37,500 nucleotides of DNA from Symbiodinium natans (GCA_905221605.1 CAJNDS010002138.1:314999-352498); one strand, 5' to 3'. Positions 19,049-32,000 are shown, counted from the stretch's first letter. Notes: generated by a model not told the origin, from the sequence alone. A program made the numbers and translations.

Positions 19049-19368
19049 TTAGGGTTTAGGGTTTAGGGTTTAGGGTCTAGGGTCTAGGGTCTAGGGTCTA
19101 GGGTCTCGGTCTAGGGTTTAGGGTTTAGGGTTTAGGGTTTAGGGTTTAGGGTTTAGGGTTTAGGGTTTAGGGTTTAGGGTTTAGGGTTTAGGGTTTAGGG
19201 TTTAGGGTTTAGGGTTTAGGGTTTAGGGTTTAGGGTTTAGGGTTTAGGGTTTATGGGTTTAGGGTTTAGGGTTTAGGGTTTAGGGTTTAGGGTTTAGGGT
19301 TTAGGGTTTAGGGTTTAGGGTTTAGGGTTTAGGGTTTAGGGTTTAGGGTTTAGGGTTTAGGGTTAGGG
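19049..19368 (+). repeat. Longest TTTAGGG array in the window
   Basis: About 45 units over 320 bp. A block of GGGTCTA variants (19074-19113) precedes a nearly perfect run. Confidence 0.95.
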
Positions 19369-19375
19369 CGGAGCT

Positions 19376-20640
19376 CAGCAAGGCAGATGATAGAGGGGCA
19401 TCCGCCAGCGGTGCGGAAGGAAGACACAGACTTCAAGGCAAATCGTTGAAGGCCGCACCACGGGAGAATTGCAGGATCTCATGTCGGGAGGGGCAGTTTT
19501 TAGGTTTAGGGTTTGGGGTTTCGGGCGTAGGGCTGAAGGTTTAGGGTTTAAGGTTTAGGGTTTAGGGTTCAGCGTTTAGGGTTCAGGGTCTAGGGTTTTA
19601 GGGTTTAGGGTTTAGCGTTTCTCCGATACTTTGCGGTCCCGTTGGAAGCAAGCCCATGGACAAGTTGATCATCAAAGGTAGGGTTGCATATATACGTATG
19701 TGTATACATACACATACACCCTATGGTTGGGGTTGTGGCCATTGTTGCCACGCTTATGCATACTCATGAGCTAGACCCTTCTACCGAAAAACATTCCAAA
19801 GCAAGATCCCCAAACCCTAAACCCTAAACCCTAAACCCTAAACCCTAAACCCTAAACCCTAAACCCCACAAGTCCCTTAAGGGCTGCAGGTTCCAGAGGT
19901 GATGACATCTAGCCTCGTCGGCGCTGCCTATGTTTGACATACTTCACGCTGTTGGTGAGCAAAACTGGCAGCGCGAGACTTCCTTTCGCTTACTCGTCCC
20001 AGGGAACTAGGGCACTACCTTCTATCCCCCCACCCCTTTTTAGAGGGATCATAGAGGACACCCATGTCCTTACTGGCCCCATGAAGAACCAAACAAGTTG
20101 CTGACTGTTAGCTGCGCAACCTTGGGCTTGGAGGGATTCAGTGGTGGCTTGCTAGGCTGGCCGGCACAAACTCCCCAAGAACAGATGTTTCGGAATGTGA
20201 CCCTCTGCCTATAAGCCAAACAAGTTACTAACCTTGACACTCCCCTAAGTGGCGAAACCCTAACCGGCCATAACCCCTGGATCTCTGAGTTGGAGAGTTG
20301 GGCTGCTTGGGGGGGCATGACCTGAACCGCATCACCCGGAAGATGCCCCAACCCTCTACCAAGTGAGTCAGGTGTGGTCAGAAGTAGGCTTTAGGACACC
20401 GGTAGGGCCTTGACCATCCTACCTCTTTCTCTAGACTGCCCATGAACCTTCATGTCGGCCATGTTCCCTAAACCCTGAACCATTGAACCTTGAACCCTAA
20501 ACCCTAAACCCTAAACCCTTGAACCCTTGAAAGCCCGTTGAAAAGGGTTGCCTCGGCCCGGCTGCCAGCTCCCAGCTTGGGGCACAGGTTGAGGGTTGGT
20601 GCGAAGCTGTTGTTCAGCACTTTCCCCCCCAGCCGCAAGC
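19376..20640. other. Unique islands with weak minus-strand exon candidates
   Basis: Minus-strand fragments such as ILQFSRGAAFN (about 19450), SVSSFRTAGGCPSIICLAEL (about 19390), TFDDQLVHGLASNGTAKYR (about 19640) and NSFAPTLNLCPKLGAGSRAE (about 20560) are GC3-rich, but I could not join them in phase or recognise them. They may be exons downstream of exon 21 or of another gene. Confidence 0.3.
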
Positions 20641-20823
20641 GGCTGAGTCTCATGAAGCCCTGAACCCCAAGACCTAAGGCTTGGGGGTTACATTTAAGGG
20701 CTTCTCTTAAGAGGGTTTTTGGTCTAAAGTTTAGGGGTTAGCGAAATTTCGGATTTAGTGGTGGGGGGGGGGGGGGTGTTGCCCAAACTCCTCCAATCTT
20801 CAGAACTTGCGGGCGTCTCACAC

Positions 20824-20858
20824 CTCACATGGCGCCGCACAGGCAGTACCGCCACTGC
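20824..20858 (-). CDS. Exon 21 seen of the Cys-rich gene
   Basis: Strong acceptor TTGCCCTTCCCAG|G, frame SGGTACAAPCE, donor GTGTGA. It supplies the C..PC motif expected at the end of this segment. Phase 1 in, phase 0 out, so the gene continues downstream; no stop was identified. Confidence 0.55.
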
Positions 20859-23800
20859 CTGGGAAGGGCAAACGGCTCCTAAAACCTGACGACCTCGAGC
20901 CCTTGGGCCCTCAGGCCCTGCAGCCGAATGCCGACACCCTCGTCAAGCCAAAGATATAAACCCATGATAAGATACGACATGATTGAATATAGTTTAATAT
21001 CATCTATATATATATTTACATCTACACCTTAAACCGAAAACTTACGGCGGATTCAATCGGTGCTCCTGCCTCCGAGCCCATCTTAAAACCCCTGGACTCT
21101 CCCAACCGGTTTTGGGTTGGGGGTTTGGGGTTACCTCGGGATGTTCTCCCTTTTCTAACAGTCCTTAAGAGGGATTAGAATAGGGTGTACTATAATCCCT
21201 ACTAAGGGCTGTTGGTATCAGGGGGAACATCCCAAGGTTTACCCCAATCCCATGCGGCCTTCGAAGGTTTAGGGTTTAGGGTTTAGGGTTTAGGGTTTAG
21301 GGTTTAGAGTTTCGGGTTTCGGGTTTCGGGTTTCGGGTTTAGGGTTTAGGGTTTAGGGTTCAGGGTTCAGGGTTCAGGGTTCAGGGTTCAGGGTTCAGGG
21401 TTCAGGGTTGAGGGTTTAGGGTTTAGGGTTTAGGGTTTAGGGTTTAGGGTTTAGGGTTTAGGGTTTAGGGTTTAGGGTTTAGGGTTTAGGCTTTAGGGTT
21501 TAGGTTTAGGTTTAGGTAGGGGCCTTCATAATTAGAATAGGATTTTGGGTGGTTTTGGAGTATAGTTATAAAGGGGCCCTAAGGGAATACTATCAGTACT
21601 TATTCCGACCCTATATTGGGGTTGTGGGGCCTATTATGCTTTAATCATAAAGGGGCCATGAGGGAATACTACTAGTCATTTTTCTGCCCCAGATATTTTT
21701 CTGTGCCCGGAGCCTCAGTCGATGTTGAGCTGGCTGGCTTTGTGCAAGGAATCTGGAGAACTCGTCAAAGAGCCTGTGTTTTTGGCTAGCACCTGGTTCT
21801 CATTTTTCTACCAAGAACCAGAAAACTTACAGTGACTCCTGAGGGCCTAGGAAGGATGAACGCCTAAAGCCCTAAACCCTCAACACCGGGCACCAGCCCT
21901 AAACCCGAAACCCTAAACCCTAAGTCCTAAACCCTCAACCCTCAACCCTAAACCCTAAACCCCCAAAACAGTTGGGCGGGGCGGCCGTGCAGAGTTTTCT
22001 GAAACTCGACGTCGGGAGACGTCGGGGTGAGCCTGGCTCAGGGTCGAGGGTTGAGCCCCAACTACCCAAAATCAATTCGGGGAATAGGGTTTAGGGTTTG
22101 GGTGTAGGGTTTAGGGTTTAGGGTTTGGGGTTTAGGGTTTGGGGTTTAGGGTTTAGGGTTTAGGGTTTAGGGTGTAGGGTTTAGGGTTTAGGGTTTAGGG
22201 CTTAGGGCTTAGGGCTTAGGGCTTAGGGCTTAGGGCTTAGGGTTTAGGGTTTAGGGTTTAGGGTTTAGGGCTTAGGGGCGCTAAAGAGTTGAAGGGGGGG
22301 GGGGGGGGGCGGTGGGTACAAAGCCCCGGAGATGTTTGAGGGGCTTGCGGGTTTCAATTCAGGCTTGCGGGCGCCGGGTTTGCGCCGAACGAAGTTGTTG
22401 GGGAACCCACACAAAGGGGCCCTTTTGTATAGATCAAAAAGACCTGCCCTGTCCATGCCTCCACCTTCCTGACCGAGAACCAGTCATATCGTTCTCAAGA
22501 TTTACCTTTGAGCAAAAAACTTCAAATCTCAAGCCCTCGGCGTTGAACCCTTCTCCCAAAACCCCTCGAAAAATCTCAAACCCTCAAACCCCGAAACCCT
22601 CGGCTCATCCGCCATGGCTACAAGATCACACCCCCCCCCCCCCTCCTTCCCTCCCCCCCTTCTCCCCTCGCCCGCTCCGGCCCTCCCCCTGCAAACCAGC
22701 AACCATGATCTTAGGTTTCTTTACTCGTCAGCCGCAAGCCCTAAACCCGAAGGGTTTCGGGCACCAAAAGCCCACGAACCCCCCTTCCCCCTAACAGAAC
22801 CCTAGATGCCTAAATCCATCATCTCTGGATGCCAATCGAGCAAGTTGCCTAAGAAAACACCTACTTCCTACACGCCACACAACGAGTCCCTAAAGCCCTA
22901 AGCGCTGATGCGCTAATTTGGGGGGCTTCCAAAAAATCAGGGACCCCAAAAAATTTATACTGAGGACTCCAATAAAGTACCCCCTAAACCCTAAACCCTA
23001 CACCCTAAACCATAAACCCTAAACCCTACACCGTACACCCTAAACCCCAAATGTCGTCGAGGAGCCCTGGATACCAGTCTGGGTTTGCGAAGATGCCATC
23101 GGACTTGGCCCACTTGATCTCCTTTTTTGGGAGCACTGGAGGATCATTAGGCTTCGTAGCCTTTAGGGTTAGGGTTTAGGGTTTAGGGTTTAGGGTTTAG
23201 GGTTTAGGGCTTAGGGCTTAGGGCTTAGGGCTTAGGGCTTAGGGCTTAGGGCTTAGGGCTTAGGGTTTAGGGTTTAGGGTTTAGGGTTTAGGGTTTAGAG
23301 TTTAGGGTTTATGGTTTAGGGTATAGGGTTTAGGGGTAGCCTTCGTTGAAGCCTTCAGGAAAAAAGGAGACACTAGGGTTATGAGTGGGGTCACTGCAGG
23401 CATAACTAAAGCAATAAAAAGAAAACATGCAAGTGTTCCTGGACGGGGGCGGGAAACACCGCGAACATACAGATCCTCCAGAACGGACTCACGAATCGAA
23501 CCCATCCGGCAGCCCACAATGCAGGAAAAAACCCTCAACAACCCTAAACCCAAAACCCTAAGCCCGAATCCCGAAGCCCTAAGCCCTAAGCCCTAAGCCC
23601 TAAGCCCCAAGCCCGAAGCCCGAAGCCCTAAGCCCTAAGCCCTAAGCCCTAAGCCTTAAGCCCTAGGCCCTAAGCCCTAAGCCCTAAGCCCTAAGCCCCT
23701 AAGCCCCTAGCCCTAAGCCCTAAGCCCCTAAGCCCTAAGCCCTAAGCCCTAGCCCTAAGCCCTAAGCCCTAAGCCCTAAGCCCTAAGCCTTAAGCCCTAA

Positions 23801-26061
23801 GCCCTGAGCCCTAAGCCCTAAGCCCTAAGCCCTAAGCCCTAAGCCCTAAGCCCTAAGCCCTAAGCCCTAAGCCCTAAGCCCTAAGCCCTAAGCCCGAAGC
23901 CCTAAGCCCTAAGCCCGACCATCCTACGGCGCGACCCTCAAGCTTCGAAACGCGCACGGGACCGAGCAAGGCTGACGGGACCTACAGAAACTCGAGAGCG
24001 CGATTTGGGGCCTGTTGTGGTGCCAATTAAGGGTACTTATAAACCAGGGTTTAGGGTTTAGGGTTTAGGGTTTAGGGTTTAGGGTTTAGGGTTTAGGGTT
24101 TAGGGTTCAGGGTACTTATGAACCAGTACTTATAACCCACTTATAAGCCCGTTAAGTGCCCTAATATGGTTTTAGTGTGGGTGATAAGTGCAGTTATAAT
24201 TGGTTCATGAGCACCATGAACCTCCCCTAAATAACCCTTATACATACCTTATATAGTCCCTATATAGCCCCTAAACAAGGCCCAAAGAACCCCAAGGGTC
24301 CATTTTTCAGGGTCCCTCAGCCCAATGAACCTTAAAATTGGGGGGGTCATATACACTATACTGCGATCAATTGTCCTACTAAGGTACTATGAACCCTAAC
24401 CCTTTTAGGCTAAACCCTCAACCCTACACTCCCAAGCTCCTAAACTCCTAGACTCCTAGACCCTGAACAGGCTTATAAGGGGAACCCGGACCCTATAAGA
24501 CGGAGGGCAAAGGGTTTGGGGTCTCAGGTTCAGGAGCTGATCCAAGCAGGTTTAGGGTTTAGGGTTAGGGTTTAGGGTTTAGGGTTTAGGGTTGAGGGTT
24601 TAGGGTTAAGGGTTTAGGGTTTGGGGCCTAAGGCCCCGGAACAACTGCAAGTTTCGGAGACCTCTCGATTGGCATGCCCCTTATGATTTTGCAATTCAAC
24701 CCTAAACCCCTCTGAGGCCCTACACAGCCCAAACAAAACCCCTAAACCCCAAACCCTAAACCCTAAGCCCTACACCCTAGACCCTAAACCCTAAACCGCA
24801 CCCTCTGCCCTAAGCCCGAAGCCCCTGAAACCTTCCAGTTAGACCCTGGACCCTCTCGGTTGGGATGTTCCCCCTTATACGAACCGTCCTTTCAGGCCTC
24901 AGGGTCCGTAAACCCCTAACCCTAAACCCTAAACCCAAAACCCTAAACCCTAAACCCTAAACCCTAAACCCTAAACCCTAAACCCTACTGCTGGCAACCT
25001 AAGCCCAGTGGCATCGTAGCACTTGTCCCCAGGTGTGGCGGTGCCACAGGGCGGCTCCTAGGGGGAGCGCTGCTTGGGATTCGGGCTTTCGGGTGCAGGG
25101 TTTAGGGTTTAGGGTTTAGGGTTTCGGGTTTAGGGTTGAGGGGCTTGTTGAACCTGACACCTTAACAAAAGAGGAAGCGAGTGTATGACTGGGGCTCTAC
25201 GAGGAAAGGGAGGACGCTGTAGGTTTGTTGGGAGACGGGGTTTGGAGAGGGCCCATCTGGCGCTTGCGGACCTAACACCTAAAGCAGAAAAAACTCTGAG
25301 CCCAGAACCGTGAACTCGTGAACTCTCAACAAAGATGCCTCCATCAACTCCAAACCCTGAAGCCGAGACTCTAAATCACAACCAAAAACACTAGGCTGAC
25401 AACCCTGAACTTCGTGTCAACCCTACAAACTCTGCCGCGGGGTGGCTGCTACTACGTTGAGCAAAAGAAGGAAGTAAGGGCCTACTCCGGGTCCTAGTCC
25501 CAAGAAGCAGACCCCACAAGCAAGGCCCCTGGCCGTGACGGGCTTCGGCTGCTGCGGCCCATTGTCCTTGTACCTGCCGTTGCCCTCTCTGAGGTCTTAA
25601 AAGAGAAAAACAGGTAGGAACCAGAAAGATACGAAGAGCCAAAAAAACGCCCTCAACCGAATTTTGAGCCCTAGACCCTAGCACCCTCAGGGAGTCATCA
25701 GGGCTGAGGCTGAGAGCTGAGCCTCTCCAGGAGGCGGGGCCCCGCCATGCCCGAAGCTCAACCGCAACCAGGGGCACGAAACCCGGAACCCTGAACAACC
25801 GAGAGCTAAGCCCTGAAAGAACGACTACAAAAGAAGAACTAGCAAGTGCATACGTGTATACATACATACATACATACATACATACATACATACATACATA
25901 CATACATACATACATACATACATACATAAATACATACATACATACATACATACATACATACATACATACAGACATACAGACATACATACATACATACATA
26001 CAGACATACATACATACATACATACATACATGTATACATACATGTATACACATCTACACTG

Positions 26062-26092
<31 letters not shown>

Positions 26093-29000
26093 GCTCCCGC
26101 TCGAGTTTCCGAAAATCCAAACCTTGGGGTGGATTTTTTTGGAATTTTGGAATTTTGGAAGCTCGAGGAATTTGCTCGGTTTTAGGATTTTGAGGCTCCC
26201 GCTCGAGTTTCCAAGAAGCGGAACCCTGGGTTGGATTTTTTGGGTTTTTGGATTGTTGGAAACTCGAGGAATTTTGGAGTGGTGCTTTTCCCCCCGCCCC
26301 CTTCCTGAACAGACCGGAAATATACTTCCGGGGTCTGTCGAGGGGGGGGGTGACCATATATATATATATATATATACCTGCAAGTGTATACATTTCTCTC
26401 TATATATAGATTTGTATATGTGTACGTACATAGGTATACATATGATGCTTAAGTTTCGACCCACAAGCTCTCGCAGACTCGCATGGCTCACCCACCCGGG
26501 GCCATGTTATAGAAGGAGAAGAAGTCGAAGTCGCAGGGTGGCTCGTCAATGTTGTCCTTGGAAGCCCTAGAAAGAACATGGCGGTTTAAGGGTTTAGGCG
26601 TTTTGTGGGGAGGGGGGGGGGGGGAGGGGGGGGGGAGGGGGGGGGGAGGGGGCGGGGAGGGGGGGGGAGGGGGGGGGAGGGGGGGGGGAGGGGGGGGAGG
26701 GGGGGGGGGGGGGGGGGGGAGAGGGGGGGGAGGGGGGGGGTGGGGGGGGAGTGGGGGGGGAGGGGGGGGGGGGGGGGGAGTGGGGGGAGTGGGGGGGGGG
26801 GGAAGGATCAAGGTCTTCGAGTTTAGGGGTTTACTGAGTTTAGTGTTGTTTTGGGGGGTTTAAGGGTTTAGGCGTTTGATGGGCTTTGGGGCTGTGTTCA
26901 TGGGCCTGGGGTCGGGGGGTTTAGGATTCAGGGGTTAATTATTCAGGTTTCGCCTGAAAACCCTAAAGCACTAAACGGGCAATTTGGCTTGAGCTCAGGG
27001 GCTTTAGCTCTGAAATCTCAAGCCTGCTTCATTGGGGGGCTAGCTTAGCGTGCTGGTGTAGTTCCGCGCCTTCTTAAAACTAAGCCCTGTATATGTAAAA
27101 AAACACATGAGCATGCAGAAATATATGCGTATGTATATGTATACATATATATATATATATATACATGTCGCCCATATCTATGTATATTAGCTTACTTTTT
27201 TGGACACCCTCACATGAAATCTAACCAAGGACTGGGGAAAGGCAAAACCTTATACCCTCAAACCTACAACCCGCGACCCTAAGCGGGAGACTCAAAGCGT
27301 GTAGGGTTTCGGGAAGACCCAAAACAACCCTAAAACCCCTAAACCCTAAACCCCTAAACCCCTCAACCTCCTTCTGGGAACTGAAAGTGTGCATTCTTTG
27401 TGCGTCCTTTCTGGCTCCATGTCAGGCAAGACTCGTAGGAGCCAGGATAGTGCTTCCTCAAAGGATGGAGAACAAGGGTTCGGTTCTGGGTCTTCCCTAA
27501 ACCCTCAACCCTTTGGGTTTTGGGTTTCAGGTCTTAGGGCATCTGGCTTTCGGAGTTCGTCGGAGAATTGAATGAGGACGGTACTGTGTACCTACTGTAC
27601 TTGAAGGTTCAGGGTACTTATGACCCCAAAACGTGTAACTGCACTTATAAGGCCCCTAAGTCCCCAAAGTGCGTTATAAGTAGACTTCCAATTGGGGTTT
27701 TTTAAGTACCCATGAACCTCCAAGTAGTGACTTCAGGATGTCGGGTCTGCGGGGGGGGGGGGGGGGTGGGGTTGAGGGCTCAGGGTGCTTGGCAAGATGT
27801 CTCTGAACCCTAAACCCTAAAACCTGAACCCTAAACCCTAAAACCCCTGAACCCTAAACCCTGAACCCAAAACCCTGAAAACCCTGCAGCCGAAGCCCTG
27901 AGCCCTAAGCCCTAAGGCCCTAAGGGCCTCTGGGCAATCCCCCACCCCCCTCGCCCCCCACCATGCTTTTCTGAGGGGGACTGCAACCTTATCTTAACGC
28001 GGGGGCTTTGAAGCCCTGGAGAAGTTGGTGCAGGGTTTCTGAGCTTAGGATTGAGGGTTTAGGGTGTAGGGTTTAGGGTCTAGGGTCTAGGGACTTTGCA
28101 AGACCAGGCGCTCGAAAAGCGCCTTGGCCTTGGCAACCCGCTGCTTCGCCAGCGTCTGGCGCGCAGCACATGTGGGCGGGCTTGCAAAAATAAGGAACCC
28201 CAACTATAGACCCCCAAATAGGATTCCCTTATCAGAAGGACCCCACTAAAAAAGCCCCCACATGGGAGGCTTACGAAACCCAAATAGTAGGATTCTCTGA
28301 AAAAAGAAGCCCCACCCACACCGAAAGTACTGATGCGAATGAGGGGCTTAGGGCTTAGGGCTTAGGGCTTAGGGCTTAGGGCTTAGGGCTTAGGGCTTAG
28401 GGCTTAGGGCTTAGGGCTCAGGGCTTAGGGCTTAGGGCTTGGGGCTTGGGGCTTAGGGCTTAGGGTTAGGGCACCCAGGACGTTGGACCTCCACGAACCT
28501 CCGAGCAGCGCCTTACAGGGTTTCACCAAGCAAGGAGGGAGGTGGAATAATAGCGCTCTGGGCTCGGGACATCCTCTACTATTTGCTTAAGAACCCCAAA
28601 AGAACAAAGAATAATAATCCCTATACCACCCTGAATAAGAATATTGAGATTTTTTCGGTGTTGGTAAGCAATTAGTAGTCCTAGGGGGCTCCGGTGCTTC
28701 TTAAGGCTTCTTTGGGGCTCAAGGGTTCCAGAGACCTCCCCACCTCATCGTTGAGCTTGTCCCAGAAGGTCATGCCCGTGCCATGGTCGGTAATCCTGCT
28801 CCGGCAAAGATGCGGCTCGCCCCATCAACCACCCTCGCAAGCCTAAACGCTTGCAGACCTTCAACGGCTCGAAACAGTGTAACCATAACCCACCCAAGTC
28901 TAACCCCTTCGCGTCACGGGTCGTTCTCGTGCTTGTGCATCTAGCAGGGAACTGCAGGATTTTCCCTTCAGGGTATGGCTCAGCTTTTGCTTGACATCCA

Positions 29001-32000
29001 TAGGCGCACACACGGAATCAACCAGACACTGGCATCAGGAGACTGGCCTCCCCAACTCATGGGCTGATCAAAAACATGGGCCAAATTGAGATTCCAGTGT
29101 AGCGTTCTTCCTCATGATGGTTTGGGAAGCCAGCCAGGCTTCATCATGTAGGTCATCTCCTATGCGGATCCTCCTTCTTGGATATGAGGAGGAGCTTGGC
29201 CCAGCGATGACCCTAAACCCTGAAGTCCTTGACAATGCCAAAGTCTCTAAACCCGACAGCCTAAAACCTAAACCCTTGGTTTCCAAGCACACCCTAAAGC
29301 ACTAAACACCTCCAATCCCTAAACCCTAAACCCTAAGCCCCAAAGTGCTTGGTGCTTCAAGTGGCCTGGAATCAACCTCCTAGAGCTGGACCGATAGATG
29401 CTGTCCGTGCTATGGCCGGAGTTTTGGGGTTTTAGGGTTTAGGGTTTAGGGTTTAGAGTTTAGGGTTCGGGGTTTAGGGTTTAGGGTTAAGGGTTTTGCA
29501 ACCCTAAAACCCTACGCCCTTAACCCTAAAATGCAGAGGGGCTCGGCACACACTTCACAAGCGTCACTACGATCTCCCGTGCCGGGCAAGTCCTGTCGTA
29601 CTCGCGGTTGCCAGCTTTAATCCAGCCGTCATAGTCGTCCTTGGGCAAACCATTGAGGGTTTTGTCGCAGGACGCTTACTTCCAGCCACGCCCCAGTCGT
29701 GAAATGCAAAAACCCTAAGCCCGAAGACTCGAAACCTCATCCTTCTCCTAACCTCTAGGCCCTACTCGGCGTTGAGCGACATGGGGCTAGTGTCTGGCTA
29801 TGTGGTGATGCCAGGGGAGGAGGAATCTGCCAGACGAGGAATTCCTACTCAGTCCTTCCCTCTTCGCGCCCATCTTCCGTGTCAGTCCCTAAACCCTAAA
29901 CCCTAAACCCTCAACCCTAAACCCTCAACCCTCAACCCTAAACCCTAAACCCTAAACCCTAAACCCCACACCCTGCACCCTAAGCCGCTACACCCAATAC
30001 CCAAAACCCAGAACCCTTCCTTCTTCTCCGGGCCATCTTCCCTGCCGGCCTGTGGAGTTTAGGGTTCAGGGCTCATTTCTCGGGGCGTTGGGGCCTAGCT
30101 AAGGGTTCGGGCCTATGCCTCTACACCCCCCACACCCTAAACCCCAAACCCTAAACCCTAAACCCCAAACCCTAAACCCTAAAACCTAAACCCTAAACCC
30201 TAAACCCTAAATCCTAAACCCTAGAGGGCTCAGGGCTTCGGACCCTCGAAAGAACTTGCTTCCAGCGTGCGGAGATCTGCTCGAGCTCGTTCAGGTCGAT
30301 CTCACCGGCATCTTCCTCGAGAAGCATCTGAAGGCAATTCTGGGTTGATATGAAGGTGTGTAGTGTATACATGTATATGTATGTGTGTGTGTGTGTGTAT
30401 GTGTATATATATATATATACACATGTGCATGTACATATGGTATGTCTATATATATATATATATGTATGTATGTATATGTATATGTATATGTGTATGTGTA
30501 TGTATCAATGTATCTGTTGGGCTTATATACCATGCAATTAGGGTGTATACTATGTAGGGTTGTTGTTGATTTTGTGGCGTGTATATGTATATGTATATAT
30601 ATATACACACACATGTGTTGGGTTTATGCTACGTAGGGTTCGGGGGGCTGCCTTAAATTTTCATGCTTTGTAAGCAGTGTTGATATCTACAAGCAAGACA
30701 ACTCTAACCCCGCAATGAGGGCCGTGTGCGTGTGTACGTACCTACATGCTTACATGCATGCATGCATGCATGCATGCATGCATGCATGCATACATGCATA
30801 TATGCATCCATGCATACATGCATACATGCATACATGCATACATGCATGCATGCATACACACACACACACACATCTACACACACGCAGACACACACACACA
30901 CACATCTACACACACACACACACACATATCTACACACACACCTACACACACGCGCACACACACACACACACATCTACACACACACACACACATCTACACA
31001 CACACACACACACACACACATCTACACACACATATCTATACACACACACACATCACACATCACACACACACACACATATACACCCACATCTACACACACA
31101 CACTCACACACACACACACACACACAAACACACACATCTACACACACACACATCTACACACATCAACACACACACAAACACACACATCTACACACACACA
31201 CACACATCTACACACATCTACACACACATCACACATCACACACACACACACATACACCCACATCTACACACACACACACACACAAACCCATACTCACACA
31301 CACACACACATACACATACACATACACACATACACACATACACACATACACACATACACACATACACAAGAACTAGATGGTTCTTAGTTTCGGAGGGAAA
31401 ATGCCATTGGGAGCCACGTGGGGCTCGTGGTTCGAGGCTTCTGTTTAGGGTTTAGGGTTTAGGGCTTAGGGTTTAGGGTTTGGGGTTTAGGGTTTCGGGC
31501 TTCGGGTTTAGGGTTTAGGGTTTCAAGGTTGGCCTAGAAGGGGAGGACAGTTTGAGAGCTGGCCGCGTGGTCAATTGTCTGCTATTTCGACAGGGACCTC
31601 ACAAAGGAACGATATGTTGAGCTTTCTCAGGTTCTACTGCGGAGCCCCGAAACTCTCTTTCCCAGACCGACTGGACAACACCCTAACCCCTAAACCCTAG
31701 ACCCTAGACCCCTAAACCTGTCGGCAGCGAAGTCGCGAAGTTGTACGTGCAATCGGCGGTGCCGGAGGGAGTGTCACAGAAGCCTCCGGGCAGTGGAGCG
31801 ATTTGGGGGTTTCCGAAATTAGGGTACCTTTTTGGGGTCCTTACCATAAGGGAATCCTACTATTTGAGGGACCATACTAGGGGTCCCCTATTTTCGCAAA
31901 CCCCCGTTTCGGAGGCTTGGAAATCCTGCACCCTAACCCCAAAGATAGAAGCCACCCAGAAGAAAAAATAATGCAAAAAATCCTGACTCCCTAACCTTCA

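Noticed and set aside
23922-23981. Minus-strand island VPSALLGPVRVSKLEGRAV with a good TTTCTGTAG|G acceptor.
   Set aside because: Exons 18 and 19 join directly in phase and motif spacing across it, so it is probably not an exon of that gene. It shows that GC-rich islands can mimic exons.
26041-26092. TATA-box or promoter in TA-rich tracts.
   Set aside because: These are microsatellite TA runs inside an intron. No promoter can be supported; dinoflagellate promoters generally lack classic TATA boxes.
25391-26393. Long Met-Tyr-Val-Cys and Tyr-Ile-His open frames on both strands.
   Set aside because: They are translations of the TACA/CATA microsatellite and change identity with frame; the real coding island nearby is 25513-25584.
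26488-26863. Poly-Pro/poly-Gly open frames across the poly-G tract.
   Set aside because: Low-complexity artefact, except for the last 24 codons of the minus-strand frame, which are exon 16 and begin at a splice acceptor.
30015-30049. Short minus-strand island AGREDGPEKKEG with a CTCCACAG|G acceptor and phase-compatible edges.
   Set aside because: Including it would break the motif spacing between exon 11 and exon 12; it may be an alternative exon, but I left it out of the chain.
30715-31455. 246-codon His/Thr-rich open frame.
   Set aside because: It is the CA-repeat microsatellite read in frame; it lies in an intron and all plus frames are open.
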